A stretch of 64,000 nt of DNA from NCBI GenBank assembly GCA_037200005.1, contig JBBCGY010000001.1:953812-1017811 (forward strand), given 5' to 3'. Of the stretch, positions 15,273 to 24,310 are shown piece after piece. The notes under the pieces are model-generated. The model worked only from the letters and a program-made list of their open reading frames with translations. It had not been told where the DNA came from and searched no databases. A program made the position numbers and the translations under genes. The stretch is from Alphaproteobacteria bacterium. GTDB lineage: Bacteria > Pseudomonadota > Alphaproteobacteria > UBA9219 > RFNS01. The stretch's first letter is position 1; each line of letters begins with the position of its first letter.

Positions 15273-17307
15273 ATGAAGAAATGCCTCTTCCTGGTTCTTG
15301 TGCCTGTCATCGCGGTCTGGAGTCTTGGGTTCAGCTTGCCGGTTCATGCGCAAGAGATAGATTACGACTCTCTGGCGTCGCTTTTCGGCGAACCGGTGAC
15401 GACCGGCGCCACCGGGACGCCGCAACGCGCAAGCGACGTGCCCGGAGACATGACGATCATCACGGCGGATGAGATACGCCAGTCCGGCACCCGCAATATT
15501 CCGCAAATCATCGGAAATCTATGTGCCGGGCATCGACATATTGCAAAGCAGCAGCACGACATTCGATGTCGGCGTGCGCGGTTATCAGCAGCCCTACCAA
15601 CCGCGCCTTCTGGTGCTGGTCGATGGAAGACAAGCATTTATCGACGACTATGCGCGCACCATATGGGACAATATTCCCGTCAATATCGATGACATTCGGC
15701 AGATCGAAGTGGTTAAGGGCGCGAGTTCAGCTTTGTTCGGCTCGAACGCGGCGGGCGGCGTCGTCAATATCATTACCTATAGCCCTCTTTACGACAACGA
15801 CAACGTCGCCAGTCTTTCCTATGGAACGCAGAATACGCTGTCGGGCAGCGCGACGGCCACCGTCAAGCTGAAGAATTGGGGAGGAGTAAAAATCACTGCC
15901 GGCGGCATGAACGCCAACGAATTCAATACGCCCCGTTCGGCCGCCGACACTTCCCTCGCCATGGACCCTTCTCATCGTTATTTGATGGAAAATTCGGTAT
16001 TCCAATTGACTCCCGAACTGCAGGCGCAAACGGAACTGACTTATTCCGAAAGCCGTGACATAGGGGCGGAGCTATTGAATTCTCTCGCGTCGCAGGTGGC
16101 CACGACCTACTCCGTGCGCGGCGGCTTGGGCTGGCAAACGCCCTACGGCTATATCACCAGCAACAATTACCTCAATCACACCCGCCTGCAGCTCCACTTC
16201 GGCAGATTCGGGACGCATCCCGCCCATTCCGCAGAGGTGATCATCAGCCAGTTGCAGGATCAGTTTAAGCTGGGCAACGATCATACGGTTCGTCTCGCGC
16301 TCGAATACCAGCATAGAACATTCAGAATGGACACGCCCTCCACGCCGATTCCGCAAATGCCCGTCACCGACCAGGACGACTATGCGGTCAGCGGAACATG
16401 GCTATGGCAAATCAGCGACAAATGGTCATGGACGAATGCGGCCCGCTTTGACCACCAAGATCAGGCGCAAACCGGAGAGCTGTCGCCCGATGACTTTGTC
16501 ACCACCGCCGACTACAGCCACGCTCTTAACGCCTTCAGCGCCAATTCCGCGCTGATCTACGAGGCAACCCACATAGACACTTTCCGGCTCAGCTATGGCC
16601 GCGGTTTGCAGATTCCCAGTCTGGTTCAGGTCGGCTATATCACGAATGCATCCGTCGGGCCGCTCGTGTTCGGCAACGAAGGCAATCCGAAACTCCAGCC
16701 GACCGTCGTCACCAACTATCAACTGGGCTACGATCGCAAGCTCGCCGACATTTTCTCGACCGTCAAAGCTTCGGTTTTCTACGAAATGAACGAGAACGCG
16801 ACGGCGATCAATCCGGTTTTCGCCACGCGCGTCGTCAACGGGCTGTTATACTCTCTTATCCAGGATATCAATGTCGGCGACAGCCAGGCATTCGGCGGCG
16901 AAATCGCCCTCAAAGGCAGCCATCCTTCGGGATTCCGCTGGGCCGCCAGTTGGAGTTATTCGCGAGTCTATGACTCGGCGCTGGTAGCGGCGACGCTCAA
17001 TTACGCAGGCTCCGCGCCGCGAAGTCATTTCAGGCTTACAGGCGGCTATACCACCGGCCCCTGGGAGTTCGACGTCAATGCCCAGTTGCTGACATCCAGC
17101 AATATGCTGGGAACTTCCGCCGCCGGCGTGACCGGCCCCATGCATACCGACGGCTATGGCATCGTGGGAGGGCGCCTCGGCTATAACGTCAACGACCATT
17201 TTTCCGTCTCCTTGTCGGGCACCAATCTCAATCGCCGCGTTCTCGACATGAACCCCTACCCCGCCATCGAGCGGCAGGTTTTTCTGACGCTGACGGGGAA
17301 GTTTTAA
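15273..17307 (+). pseudogene. TonB-dependent outer-membrane receptor with a frameshift
   Basis: ATG at 15273 (GGAG 6 nt upstream) begins a signal peptide, then a plug domain starts (PGDMTIITADEIRQSGTRNI). Near 15511-15528 the frame shifts by one base: the plug continues in the next frame as VPGIDILQSSSTTFDVGVRG, LLVLVDGR, VVKGASSALFGSNAAGGVVN and a full beta barrel ending FLTLTGKF. Joined, it is about 678 aa, normal for a siderophore/vitamin receptor of the CirA/FepA type. As written it is split into a 140-residue stub and a headless barrel. It may be a true mutation, a phase-variable state or a sequencing error; no obvious slippery run is present. Confidence 0.8.
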
Positions 17308-17320
17308 TGACGGGAATCCA

Positions 17321-17332
17321 TGACGCAGATCA
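17321..17332. promoter_or_regulatory. TGA-N6-TCA site upstream of flp2
   Basis: TGACGCAGATCA followed by TAGA, exactly 81 nt before the flp2 ATG, the same distance as the TGACCTAGGTCA site before flp1. The DNA between site and gene is only partly alike in the two copies. Confidence 0.45.
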
Positions 17333-17401
17333 TAGAAAGAAAATCCACTGTCGGCATAATTGCGTGCATCTGAAATTCCCTGTCACTTCATGAGGTCCGC
17401 G

Positions 17402-17578
17402 ATGAGTCAATTTGCCAATGCCGTCATCCGCTGGTTTTCGGTTAAATCGGAACGCGGCGTTACCGCCATCGAATATGGGCTGCTTGCCTCGCTGATCGCG
17501 GTCGCCATCATCGTCGCCGTCACGCTGGTCGGCACGAACCTCACGGCCACTTTCAATACCGTCGCCGGGAAACTCTGA
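17402..17578 (+). CDS. flp: Flp-type major pilin (copy 2)
   Basis: 58 aa, identical in sequence to flp1; GAGG lies 7 nt before the ATG. Differences in the coding DNA are synonymous (for example ATT/ATC, GTT/GTC, ACC/ACT). The identity also extends past the stop (CTCTGATCCCGTC). The two copies enclose the 6-kb response regulator, kinase, secreted protein and TonB block. Either a recent duplication or gene conversion keeps them identical. Leader, cleavage site and Glu+5 are as in copy 1. Confidence 0.95.
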   Translation: MSQFANAVIRWFSVKSERGVTAIEYGLLASLIAVAIIVAVTLVGTNLTATFNTVAGKL

Positions 17579-17607
17579 TCCCGTCATGCTTAGGGCCTGA
17601 CCAGACA

Positions 17608-18288
17608 ATGAGCGCGGAACTTTTTGTTCGCCGCCATTTGCCCGATCTTGTCATCCGTTTGGCTCTGGGGTTGGCTTTCGCCATTATGGCGGGAATTTGC
17701 CTTAGAAGCGGCTTCGCCGAACTGCAAAAAATAGATTTCGACGATCCTCGGCCATATCAGATCAGCCAAATCCTCTCGATTTTCACGGTCACGCTATATA
17801 CATTGATCATCGCCTGCCTTTACGTTCTGCGCCTGCGTCCCATCAGTCATTTTGCAGGATATATCCCCAGCGCTGCCGCTCTTCTGGGCGCGTTCTTGCT
17901 GTCGGCGTTGCTCCTGCTAAGCCCGCGCGAAGATTTGCCTGTTTGGGTACTGGTATTTGCCGACCTGCTGGTCGTCACCGGCAACATTTTCGCAAGCGTT
18001 ATCCTCCTACGGCTTGGGCGTTCTTTCTCGATCTTGCCGGAAAGCAGGCGGCTGGTCACACACGGCCCCTATGCCGTCGTGCGGCATCCCTTATATCTGG
18101 CGGAAGCGGTGGCGACCATCGGCATAGCCATCATTTACTGGTCACCCTGGGCGATGTTTCTGGTCGCGGCGCAATTCGCGTTTCAGATTGTCCGCATTCA
18201 TTACGAAGAAAAGATATTAAAGAAGCATTTCCCCGAATATGAGGCTTACGCCAGGAAAACGCGGCGATTGATTCCTGGTGTTTATTGA
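17608..18288 (+). CDS. Isoprenylcysteine methyltransferase (ICMT)-family membrane protein
   Basis: 226 aa, six or so membrane helices. The C-terminal 90 residues carry the ICMT/PEMT signature: LVTHGPYAVVRHPLYLAE, a hydrophobic helix pair, then HYEEKILKKHFPEYEAYARKTRRLIPG. Those residues bind S-adenosylmethionine in ICMT relatives. Bacterial members methylate unknown lipid or thiol targets. It sits 29 nt after flp2, inside the Tad cluster, where such a gene is not a standard component; a role in pilin or lipid modification is possible but unproven. Confidence 0.8.
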   Translation: MSAELFVRRHLPDLVIRLALGLAFAIMAGICLRSGFAELQKIDFDDPRPYQISQILSIFTVTLYTLIIACLYVLRLRPISHFAGYIPSAAALLGAFLLSALLLLSPREDLPVWVLVFADLLVVTGNIFASVILLRLGRSFSILPESRRLVTHGPYAVVRHPLYLAEAVATIGIAIIYWSPWAMFLVAAQFAFQIVRIHYEEKILKKHFPEYEAYARKTRRLIPGVY

Positions 18289-18313
18289 AACGAGAAGAAA
18301 TCCGACGGGACTG

Positions 18314-18325
18314 TGATGCAAATCA
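18314..18325. promoter_or_regulatory. TGA-N6-TCA site upstream of the flp relic and cpaA
   Basis: TGATGCAAATCA followed by TGGA, 90 nt before the second ATG of the flp relic. This is the third flp-like promoter with this site; it would drive cpaA and the genes after it. Confidence 0.42.
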
Positions 18326-18391
18326 TGGAAAAACCACAACCGCCGCGAGATACTTGATTGCCCTGAATAATCTTTCATGTCCCTGGCGTCA

Positions 18392-18430
18392 ATGAGGTTT
18401 GCGATGCGTAAAATCGCGGGGAAGCTATGA
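18392..18430 (+). pseudogene. Internally deleted flp relic / leader peptide
   Basis: A 12-codon frame, MRFAMRKIAGKL-stop. Its start (ATGAGGTTTGCGATG) matches the flp1 leader ATGAGGTTCGCCATG, and its end (GCGGGGAAGCTATGACCCCGT) matches the flp end GCCGGGAAACTCTGATCCCGT, so the middle of a pilin gene has been lost. The stop overlaps the cpaA ATG as ATGA, so translation of this peptide could still couple to cpaA. Probably a third flp gene collapsed to a leader. Confidence 0.68.
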
Positions 18431-18981
18431 CCCCGTTCCCTTCGCCGTCTCCGTTGATCATGGCGCTGCTATTCTCGGGCCTGGCTGGCTTGACCGTTGC
18501 CGCCGCCAGGGATGCGAAGAGCAGGATCATTCCCAACGGCATGGTCGTTTTTGTGGCTGGCGTCGGTCTGGCGCTCCGGCTTCCTTCGAGCTTGTTCTCG
18601 ATTGGTTTGAGTCTGCTCGCCGCCGCGATCGTCTTCTCCGCCCTGGTCTTTCTCGTGCATCGCAACATGATCGGCGGCGGCGATGCGAAGATGATCGCCG
18701 TCGCGACGCTTCTTGTTCCTCCGGACCGGATCGTCCCGCTCTTGCTCAGCATCGCGCTTTCCGGAGGCCTGCTGAGCTGTTTTTACCTAGGCCGGTCGCT
18801 CATCGTGAAAAACGATCGCCGGGTGGCGAGGCATTTCACGATTCATTTGTTCGGCAAGAATGCCGACAGAATAAAAGCGCATAAGTCCATGCCTTACGCT
18901 TTAGCCATTCTCGGCGGCGCTGCCGCCTGCATACTCCCCGAGGTTTTTCGATGCTTCAACGCAATATCCTGCTCGTTATAG
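18427..18981 (+). CDS. cpaA: Prepilin peptidase CpaA/TadV
   Basis: 184 aa, type IV prepilin peptidase (A24 family, short form without the N-methylase domain), five to six membrane helices. The two catalytic aspartates are visible in AARDAKSRIIPN and GGGDAKMIA, the family's D...GxGD pair. It cleaves the leaders of Flp and TadE/F-type pseudopilins at the cytoplasmic face. The start overlaps the stop of the flp relic; its end overlaps cpaB by 31 nt. Confidence 0.92.
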   Translation: MTPFPSPSPLIMALLFSGLAGLTVAAARDAKSRIIPNGMVVFVAGVGLALRLPSSLFSIGLSLLAAAIVFSALVFLVHRNMIGGGDAKMIAVATLLVPPDRIVPLLLSIALSGGLLSCFYLGRSLIVKNDRRVARHFTIHLFGKNADRIKAHKSMPYALAILGGAAACILPEVFRCFNAISCSL

Positions 18982-19871
18982 GAATCATCGCTCTTTTCTC
19001 CGGCGTCATGTTTTTGATGCTTTGGGTCGGCGAATCATCGCCCTCTAAGATTGAGAGCAGCAGGGCCGAGAAGGAGAAAAAATACATTCTAGTCGCCGCG
19101 CGTCCGCTCATCGCCGGTTCGCTGTTGCGCCCGGAAGATATGACATGGAAGGAATTACCGCCGGCGGAAATAATCGACGGCAATCTCGTGCGCGGCTCGG
19201 TATCCGAAACGGATTTCGTCGGAGGCGTCACGCGCCGCAACCTTGGGTCTCAGGAAGCGTTGAATCCAAACGCCATCGTCAAAGCCAAGGATCGCGATTT
19301 TCTTTCCGCCGTGCTGTCTCCCGGCTATCGCGCCGTATCGCTTACGATGGACGCGGCGCAAAGCATATCGGGCCTGATCATGCCCGGCGACTGGGTCGAT
19401 ATTGTCCTCACGCAAAACCTTTCCGCGGCGGAAGGCAACGCCGCGTATAAATCCGTCGGCGAAACCCTGCTGCGCAACCGGCGCGTTATTGCCGTCGATA
19501 AGATGCTTCCGCCACTGCCAAAATCAGCGGCATCGCCGGACCCGCCCAAGCAGGATCAGCCCCTTACCCCGCAGAACGCGTCGGATCCGAGAACGGTGAC
19601 TCTGGAACTGATGCCGCGCGAGGCCGAACAAATTCTCGTGGCGGCGCAGATCGGTAAGGTCGCGCTTGCCCTTCGCGCGCTGGAAGGATCGGGAATGGAT
19701 AGCGCCGACCCCGGAATGGAGGCCATGCCGGTCTGGGCCTCGGATGTCTCGCCAGCGCTGAAATCGGCGGAACGAACCTCACCGGAAAGAACGGCGGCTC
19801 CTGCCGGCCCCATTCAAAAGCCGCGCTCCTTAACCGAGATCATTCATGGCGACAAAGTGGAATTACGTTGA
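18951..19871 (+). CDS. cpaB: Tad pilus assembly protein CpaB/RcpC
   Basis: 306 aa. One N-terminal membrane helix (NILLVIGIIALFSGVMFL), a SAF domain (VAARPLIAGSLLRPEDMTW), then the RcpC domain with LSPGYRAVSLTMDAAQSISGLIMPGDWVDIVL. This periplasmic protein is thought to link the secretin to peptidoglycan or to gate it. The C-terminal 80 residues are proline- and charge-rich. Overlaps cpaA and meets cpaC at TGATG. Confidence 0.92.
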   Translation: MLQRNILLVIGIIALFSGVMFLMLWVGESSPSKIESSRAEKEKKYILVAARPLIAGSLLRPEDMTWKELPPAEIIDGNLVRGSVSETDFVGGVTRRNLGSQEALNPNAIVKAKDRDFLSAVLSPGYRAVSLTMDAAQSISGLIMPGDWVDIVLTQNLSAAEGNAAYKSVGETLLRNRRVIAVDKMLPPLPKSAASPDPPKQDQPLTPQNASDPRTVTLELMPREAEQILVAAQIGKVALALRALEGSGMDSADPGMEAMPVWASDVSPALKSAERTSPERTAAPAGPIQKPRSLTEIIHGDKVELR

Positions 19872-21295
19872 TGACCATCCAACTCTCATACAAGCCCGGA
19901 CAGATGCTCATGCTGGCCATGGCGCTGCTCGCGCAGGCAGGACTGACATCACAAGCGTCGGCGGGTGAAATCCGTCAGCACGCGGCGCTGACGGTCGAGA
20001 CCGGTCAGGCGACTCTCGTTCAATTGACCGAGCCTGCCGCCACGATATTTGTGGCGAATCCCGACGTCGCCGATATTCAGATTCCGACGCCGGGCGCTTC
20101 CGGAACGAGCGCGACGCAATTTCTCGTTCTTGGAAAAAAATCTGGAACGACGACCGTCTATGCGCTCATGGGCAACGGCACGGGCACCAGCTACGCCGTT
20201 ATCGTTACGCATCCCAACAAGGAAATCGGCGCGGCGATTAATAAGGAAGTTCCGAATGCGCATGTCGATGTATCGAGCGCGCCCAGCGGAATTACCCTTT
20301 CAGGCTCGGTCGCGTCGCCGCGCGCCGCCCAGCGGGCGAAAGAAACGGCGCGGCAATACATGGGCGAAAAAGATAATTTGAATTTCAACGTCTCGGTTGC
20401 CGCCTCGACGCAGGTCAATCTGCGCGTGCAAGTCGCCGAGGTTTCGCGCCAGACCAACAAAAATTTCGGCTTTAACTGGGGGTCTATATTCAATAACGGC
20501 ACGATCGCCGTCGGCCTGCTTACAGGGCGGCCGCCTGTCACGGCTTTCGGCAATTTTGTTCGCAATGTATCGACGGACACTCTTAGTTCGATCGGCATCG
20601 GCTATAAGAACAATAGCGGGTCCGTCAATATCTCCGGCCTCGTCGATGCGCTGGAACAGGAAGGTCTCGTAACGATTCTGGCGGAACCCAATCTCACTGC
20701 AAGCTCGGGCAGAACGGCGAATTTTCTCGCGGGCGGCGAATTCCCCATCCCTATCTCGCAGGGCAACCAGCAGATATCCGTCGAGTTCAAGCGCTTCGGG
20801 GTCAGCGTCGATTTTACGCCTATCGTCCTCGACTCGAACCGGCTGAGCATCGAGGTCAGGCCGGAGGTAAGCGAACTGACCGACATCGGGTCCGTCGTCA
20901 TCGACAGCATCAAGATTCCGGCTCTGGCGATAAGGCGGGCGGAAACGACGGTAGAGCTTGCAAGCGGGCAAAGTTTCGCTATCGCCGGGCTCTTCCAGAA
21001 CAACGGAAGCAATCGGATAGAGCAGTATCCCTGGCTGGGCGACGTGCCGATTTTGGGCGCGCTTTTTCGCGCCAGCAGATTCCAGCGCAATGAAAGCGAG
21101 CTGGTGATCATCGTGACGCCTTATATCGTGCAGCCGGCCGCGCGAACAGCCGACCTTCATCTTCCAATACAAGGCGTCGTCTTCGCCAGCGACATCGAAC
21201 AGGCGCTGCTGGGCCGGCTGACATCGTCCAAGGGCGCCGCGCCGCCGCAAAACATGCCTCGCCTGAACAGCGCGGCAGGATTCATGCTGGAGTAA
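19871..21295 (+). CDS. cpaC: Tad secretin CpaC/RcpA
   Basis: 474 aa from ATG at 19871 (TGATG junction with cpaB). Signal peptide, an N-terminal pilus/BON-like domain (VETGQATLVQLTEPAATIFV, then GITLSGSVASPRAAQRAK) and the secretin core with LVDALEQEGLVTILAEPNLT, SGRTANFLAGGEFPIPI and the closing PWLGDVPILGALFR, ELVIIVTPYIV. It forms the outer-membrane ring through which the Flp fibre passes. The length is typical for CpaC. Confidence 0.95.
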   Translation: MTIQLSYKPGQMLMLAMALLAQAGLTSQASAGEIRQHAALTVETGQATLVQLTEPAATIFVANPDVADIQIPTPGASGTSATQFLVLGKKSGTTTVYALMGNGTGTSYAVIVTHPNKEIGAAINKEVPNAHVDVSSAPSGITLSGSVASPRAAQRAKETARQYMGEKDNLNFNVSVAASTQVNLRVQVAEVSRQTNKNFGFNWGSIFNNGTIAVGLLTGRPPVTAFGNFVRNVSTDTLSSIGIGYKNNSGSVNISGLVDALEQEGLVTILAEPNLTASSGRTANFLAGGEFPIPISQGNQQISVEFKRFGVSVDFTPIVLDSNRLSIEVRPEVSELTDIGSVVIDSIKIPALAIRRAETTVELASGQSFAIAGLFQNNGSNRIEQYPWLGDVPILGALFRASRFQRNESELVIIVTPYIVQPAARTADLHLPIQGVVFASDIEQALLGRLTSSKGAAPPQNMPRLNSAAGFMLE

Positions 21296-21726
21296 TGGAT
21301 AACATGGCTGACGCAAAAAAAATAAAATCGCCCTGGCTTGCGTTCGCTCTTGGGTTCGGCATGGCCCTGACCTTGGCGAGTTGTGCCGCGGATGACGCCA
21401 AGCCCCATGGCGCGGCGGCGAACGACGCCAAACTCCCTAACCTGACAGAAGCGCGGCCTTGTCCGCCTTGGGCGGCAGTTCCGGCATTCCGTCACGGCAA
21501 TGCCGACGCGCCTTATCTCGGCTGCGCAAACCACGTCAACCTTGCGAACATGCTTGAATCCCCTTCCGATCTGGATCAAGGACGCCCTCTCGGTTTCGCG
21601 GATGGCGAACGAGAGACGGTCGTTCTGAAGGACTACGATCAGAACAAGAGCACCGGCTTCAAAGAGACGAATGCGCCAAAATCAGCACTGGGCGCGCCGG
21701 CATCCACGACGGGAGGGAGCCCGTGA
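21295..21726 (+). CDS. cpaD: Tad pilus lipoprotein CpaD-like
   Basis: 143 aa, shorter than usual CpaD (about 200-230). A lipobox LASC follows the signal peptide; the C-terminal half keeps the CpaD pattern CPPW...NADAPYLGCANHVNLANMLESP and DLDQGRPLG. The N-terminal CpaD region seems lost. It overlaps cpaC (TAATG) and cpaE (GTGA), so it is translated with both. CpaD is an outer-membrane factor for secretin stability. Confidence 0.82.
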   Translation: MDNMADAKKIKSPWLAFALGFGMALTLASCAADDAKPHGAAANDAKLPNLTEARPCPPWAAVPAFRHGNADAPYLGCANHVNLANMLESPSDLDQGRPLGFADGERETVVLKDYDQNKSTGFKETNAPKSALGAPASTTGGSP

Positions 21727-22907
21727 TCGACTCTCCTCGAGCCTCTTTAGCCCCTGCCCCCGTCGCGATGGTCTTCGCGGGAGATGGTGAATCCGAAGGA
21801 ATTATTCGCCAATGTCTCGGCGATACGGGCGTCCTGAGCGTCGAATTCAACCGCGGAACCATTAAAACCGCGATTGCGGAACTCGCGAAACGAACCTCTC
21901 CGCGATTGCTGGTCGTCGACATCAGCGGCGTCGACGATCCGATGACGCATATCCTGCATCTTGCCGAGGTGTGCGAGCCCGGGACGGGCGTTATCGTCAT
22001 CGGCTCCAGCAACGATATCGCCCTTTACCGCGAATTCAAGGATTTCGGGATCGTCGAATATTTTTTCAAGCCTCTGGTGCGAGACCCTTTCGTGCGCGCC
22101 TGCCAGGAAATCCTGACCGGCAATGTCGAACAGCGCGGATCGCGCATAGGCAAGCTCATCTTCGTGCTGGGCATAAACGGGGGCGCGGGGGCGACGACGA
22201 TCGCCGTCAATACCGCATGGAATCTGGCGGAAACGTACCAGCGCCTGGTCATTTTCGTCGACCTCGCCGTTCACACCGGCGATGCCGCGCTTCAGCTTAA
22301 CATGACGCCGAACAAAGCGCTGCACGAAGCGTTGGAGCATCCGGAGCGGGTGGATAATCTTTTTATCGAACGCGGCGTTATCCATGCCAGCAAGAGATTG
22401 AACCTTCTTGCCTCTCTCGAACCTTTCGACGGGGCGATCGTCCCAGAAGAAAAAGCCGTTCTCTCGCTGCTCGAAACGCTGCTTCGCCGCTATCGCTATG
22501 TGTTCGTGGACATGCCCATGTTCCTCGCGCCGCAGCTTATGAAAGCGCTTTACCTGCCGAGCATATGCCTGCTGGTCAGCGATGCCAGCCTGACGGCGGT
22601 GCGCGACGTCATGCGCTGGCGCGAGAAGATCGGGCCGAATACGCCGGAACGCTCCACCCTGCACATCCTCAACAACAGCGGCGCCGCCAACGGCCTGTCG
22701 GAAAGCGAGTTCATACGCGCCATCGGGCAACCGCCGGATGTCGTCATCCATCACGACAGCGCGATCGGCACGGCGTCCAAGCTGGGAATAGCGGAAGTCA
22801 CGAAAGTGGCGACGCTTCAGCGCGGTCTGGCGCCCGTTCTTCGCCTGCTGGCGGGCACGAACAGCGCCAAATCCCATTCCTCGTTTCTGGGGCGCATCTT
22901 CGGATGA
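21723..22907 (+). CDS. cpaE: Tad pilus ATPase-like protein CpaE/TadZ
   Basis: 394 aa, GTG start. Residues 1-130 form a receiver-like domain without the phospho-acceptor pattern (LLVVDISGVDD). The rest is a MinD/ParA-type ATPase with a degenerate Walker A (GINGGAGATTIAVN, no signature Lys) and FVDLAVHTGDAALQL. CpaE/TadZ places the Tad machine at the cell pole; loss of the Walker lysine is common in TadZ. Overlaps cpaF at ATGA. Confidence 0.9.
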   Translation: MIDSPRASLAPAPVAMVFAGDGESEGIIRQCLGDTGVLSVEFNRGTIKTAIAELAKRTSPRLLVVDISGVDDPMTHILHLAEVCEPGTGVIVIGSSNDIALYREFKDFGIVEYFFKPLVRDPFVRACQEILTGNVEQRGSRIGKLIFVLGINGGAGATTIAVNTAWNLAETYQRLVIFVDLAVHTGDAALQLNMTPNKALHEALEHPERVDNLFIERGVIHASKRLNLLASLEPFDGAIVPEEKAVLSLLETLLRRYRYVFVDMPMFLAPQLMKALYLPSICLLVSDASLTAVRDVMRWREKIGPNTPERSTLHILNNSGAANGLSESEFIRAIGQPPDVVIHHDSAIGTASKLGIAEVTKVATLQRGLAPVLRLLAGTNSAKSHSSFLGRIFG

Positions 22908-24307
22908 CGGTCACTTTCGGGAAAAAAGGCGGAAACGACGGCCAGCCTTCGCAAGCGTCCAAGGCCGGATCGGCGCTTCCCTCCCTTCTGGCTGCGGCGG
23001 ACGCGGCGGCCTCTTCGCCTTCCCGAGACCCATTGATCTCACCACTGGATTTTCTCCGCGACGAAGTGCTGTTGCGGATCGATCCCGCCGTCGCGGTGCG
23101 GACGCCGCGAGACAAGCTGATGGCGCGCGTCGAGCAATTGATCGCGGAAATCGCGACGGAGCGAAAATTAATCTTCAATCAGAACGAACAGCGCTCCCTG
23201 ACCGCCAATATCGTCGACGATATGCTCGGGCTTGGGCCTATAGAGCCCTTGCTTCGCGACGATACGGTGTCCGACATCCTCATCAACGGCCCGTCCGTGA
23301 TTTACATCGAACGCCGCGGCAAGCTCGAGCTTACCAAGCTTCGTTTCCGCAGCAACGCCCATGTGCTGCATGTGGCGCAACGCATAGCTTCATCCATCGG
23401 ACGCCGGGTGGACGAGTCGAGCCCGATGCTCGATGCGCGGCTTGCCGACGGCAGCCGGGTCAACGTCATCATCCCGCCGCTCAGCCTCAAAGGGCCATGC
23501 ATATCCATCCGGAAATTTTCGCGCATTGCCGTGGAGCTGTCTAAATTCGTTCATCTCGGGACGGTTTCTCCCGAATTGGCCCGCGCCCTCGAGATCGCCG
23601 CCCGCTGCCGGATCAATGTCATCATTTCCGGCGGCACGGGATCGGGCAAGACGACGCTGCTCAATGCCATGTCGCATTTCATCGATAAGGGGGAGCGCAT
23701 CGTAACCATCGAGGACGCCGCCGAATTGCAGCTTCAGCAATTGCACGTCATCCAGCTGGAAACGCGCGCGTCTAACCTCGAAGGCTACGGCCAGGTCACG
23801 CAGCGCGATCTCGTCACCAACGCGCTGCGCATGCGGCCCGACCGCATTATCATCGGCGAGGTGCGCGGCCCGGAAGCGTTCGATATGATGCAGGCGATGA
23901 ATACGGGTCATAACGGCTCGATGTCGACGATTCACGCCAATTCCGCGCGCGACGCGCTGGCGCGCATCGAAAACATGATCCTGATGGCGAACGTGAATCT
24001 GCCGGTTCGCGCGATCCGCGGCCAGATAACCAGCGCGATCGACCTGATCGTGCATACCGAGCGCATGCGCGACGGCGTCCGGCGGGTCACCGAAGTCGTC
24101 GAAGTCACCGGACTCGAGGGTGATATCATATCGCTCGGGTCTTTGTTCTCTTACCGCTATATCGGCAATAATCCGGACGGCACCCTCGACGGCGTATTCG
24201 AATCGACGCACGGCCGCCCGCGATTCCTCCAGCGGCTGGAATATTTCGGACTCGGTAACGCCTTTCTCGAGGCTACCGGCTCGCTCGTCAAAACGACGGC
24301 GGCGTGA
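22904..24307 (+). CDS. cpaF: Tad secretion ATPase CpaF/TadA
   Basis: 467 aa from ATG at 22904; the frame is open far upstream but that part lies inside cpaE. GspE/VirB11 ATPase: N-terminal helical domain, then [20 protein letters not shown], Walker [15 protein letters not shown], Asp box [10 protein letters not shown], Walker [20 protein letters not shown] and His box [15 protein letters not shown]. The hexamer powers Flp extension and possibly retraction. Confidence 0.96.
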   Translation: MTVTFGKKGGNDGQPSQASKAGSALPSLLAAADAAASSPSRDPLISPLDFLRDEVLLRIDPAVAVRTPRDKLMARVEQLIAEIATERKLIFNQNEQRSLTANIVDDMLGLGPIEPLLRDDTVSDILINGPSVIYIERRGKLELTKLRFRSNAHVLHVAQRIASSIGRRVDESSPMLDARLADGSRVNVIIPPLSLKGPCISIRKFSRIAVELSKFVHLGTVSPELARALEIAARCRINVIISGGTGSGKTTLLNAMSHFIDKGERIVTIEDAAELQLQQLHVIQLETRASNLEGYGQVTQRDLVTNALRMRPDRIIIGEVRGPEAFDMMQAMNTGHNGSMSTIHANSARDALARIENMILMANVNLPVRAIRGQITSAIDLIVHTERMRDGVRRVTEVVEVTGLEGDIISLGSLFSYRYIGNNPDGTLDGVFESTHGRPRFLQRLEYFGLGNAFLEATGSLVKTTAA

Positions 24308-24310
24308 CTT

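Noticed and set aside
15511-15528. Programmed ribosomal frameshift in the TonB receptor
   Set aside because: No slippery heptamer, stimulatory hairpin or internal Shine-Dalgarno at the break; mutation or error is more likely.
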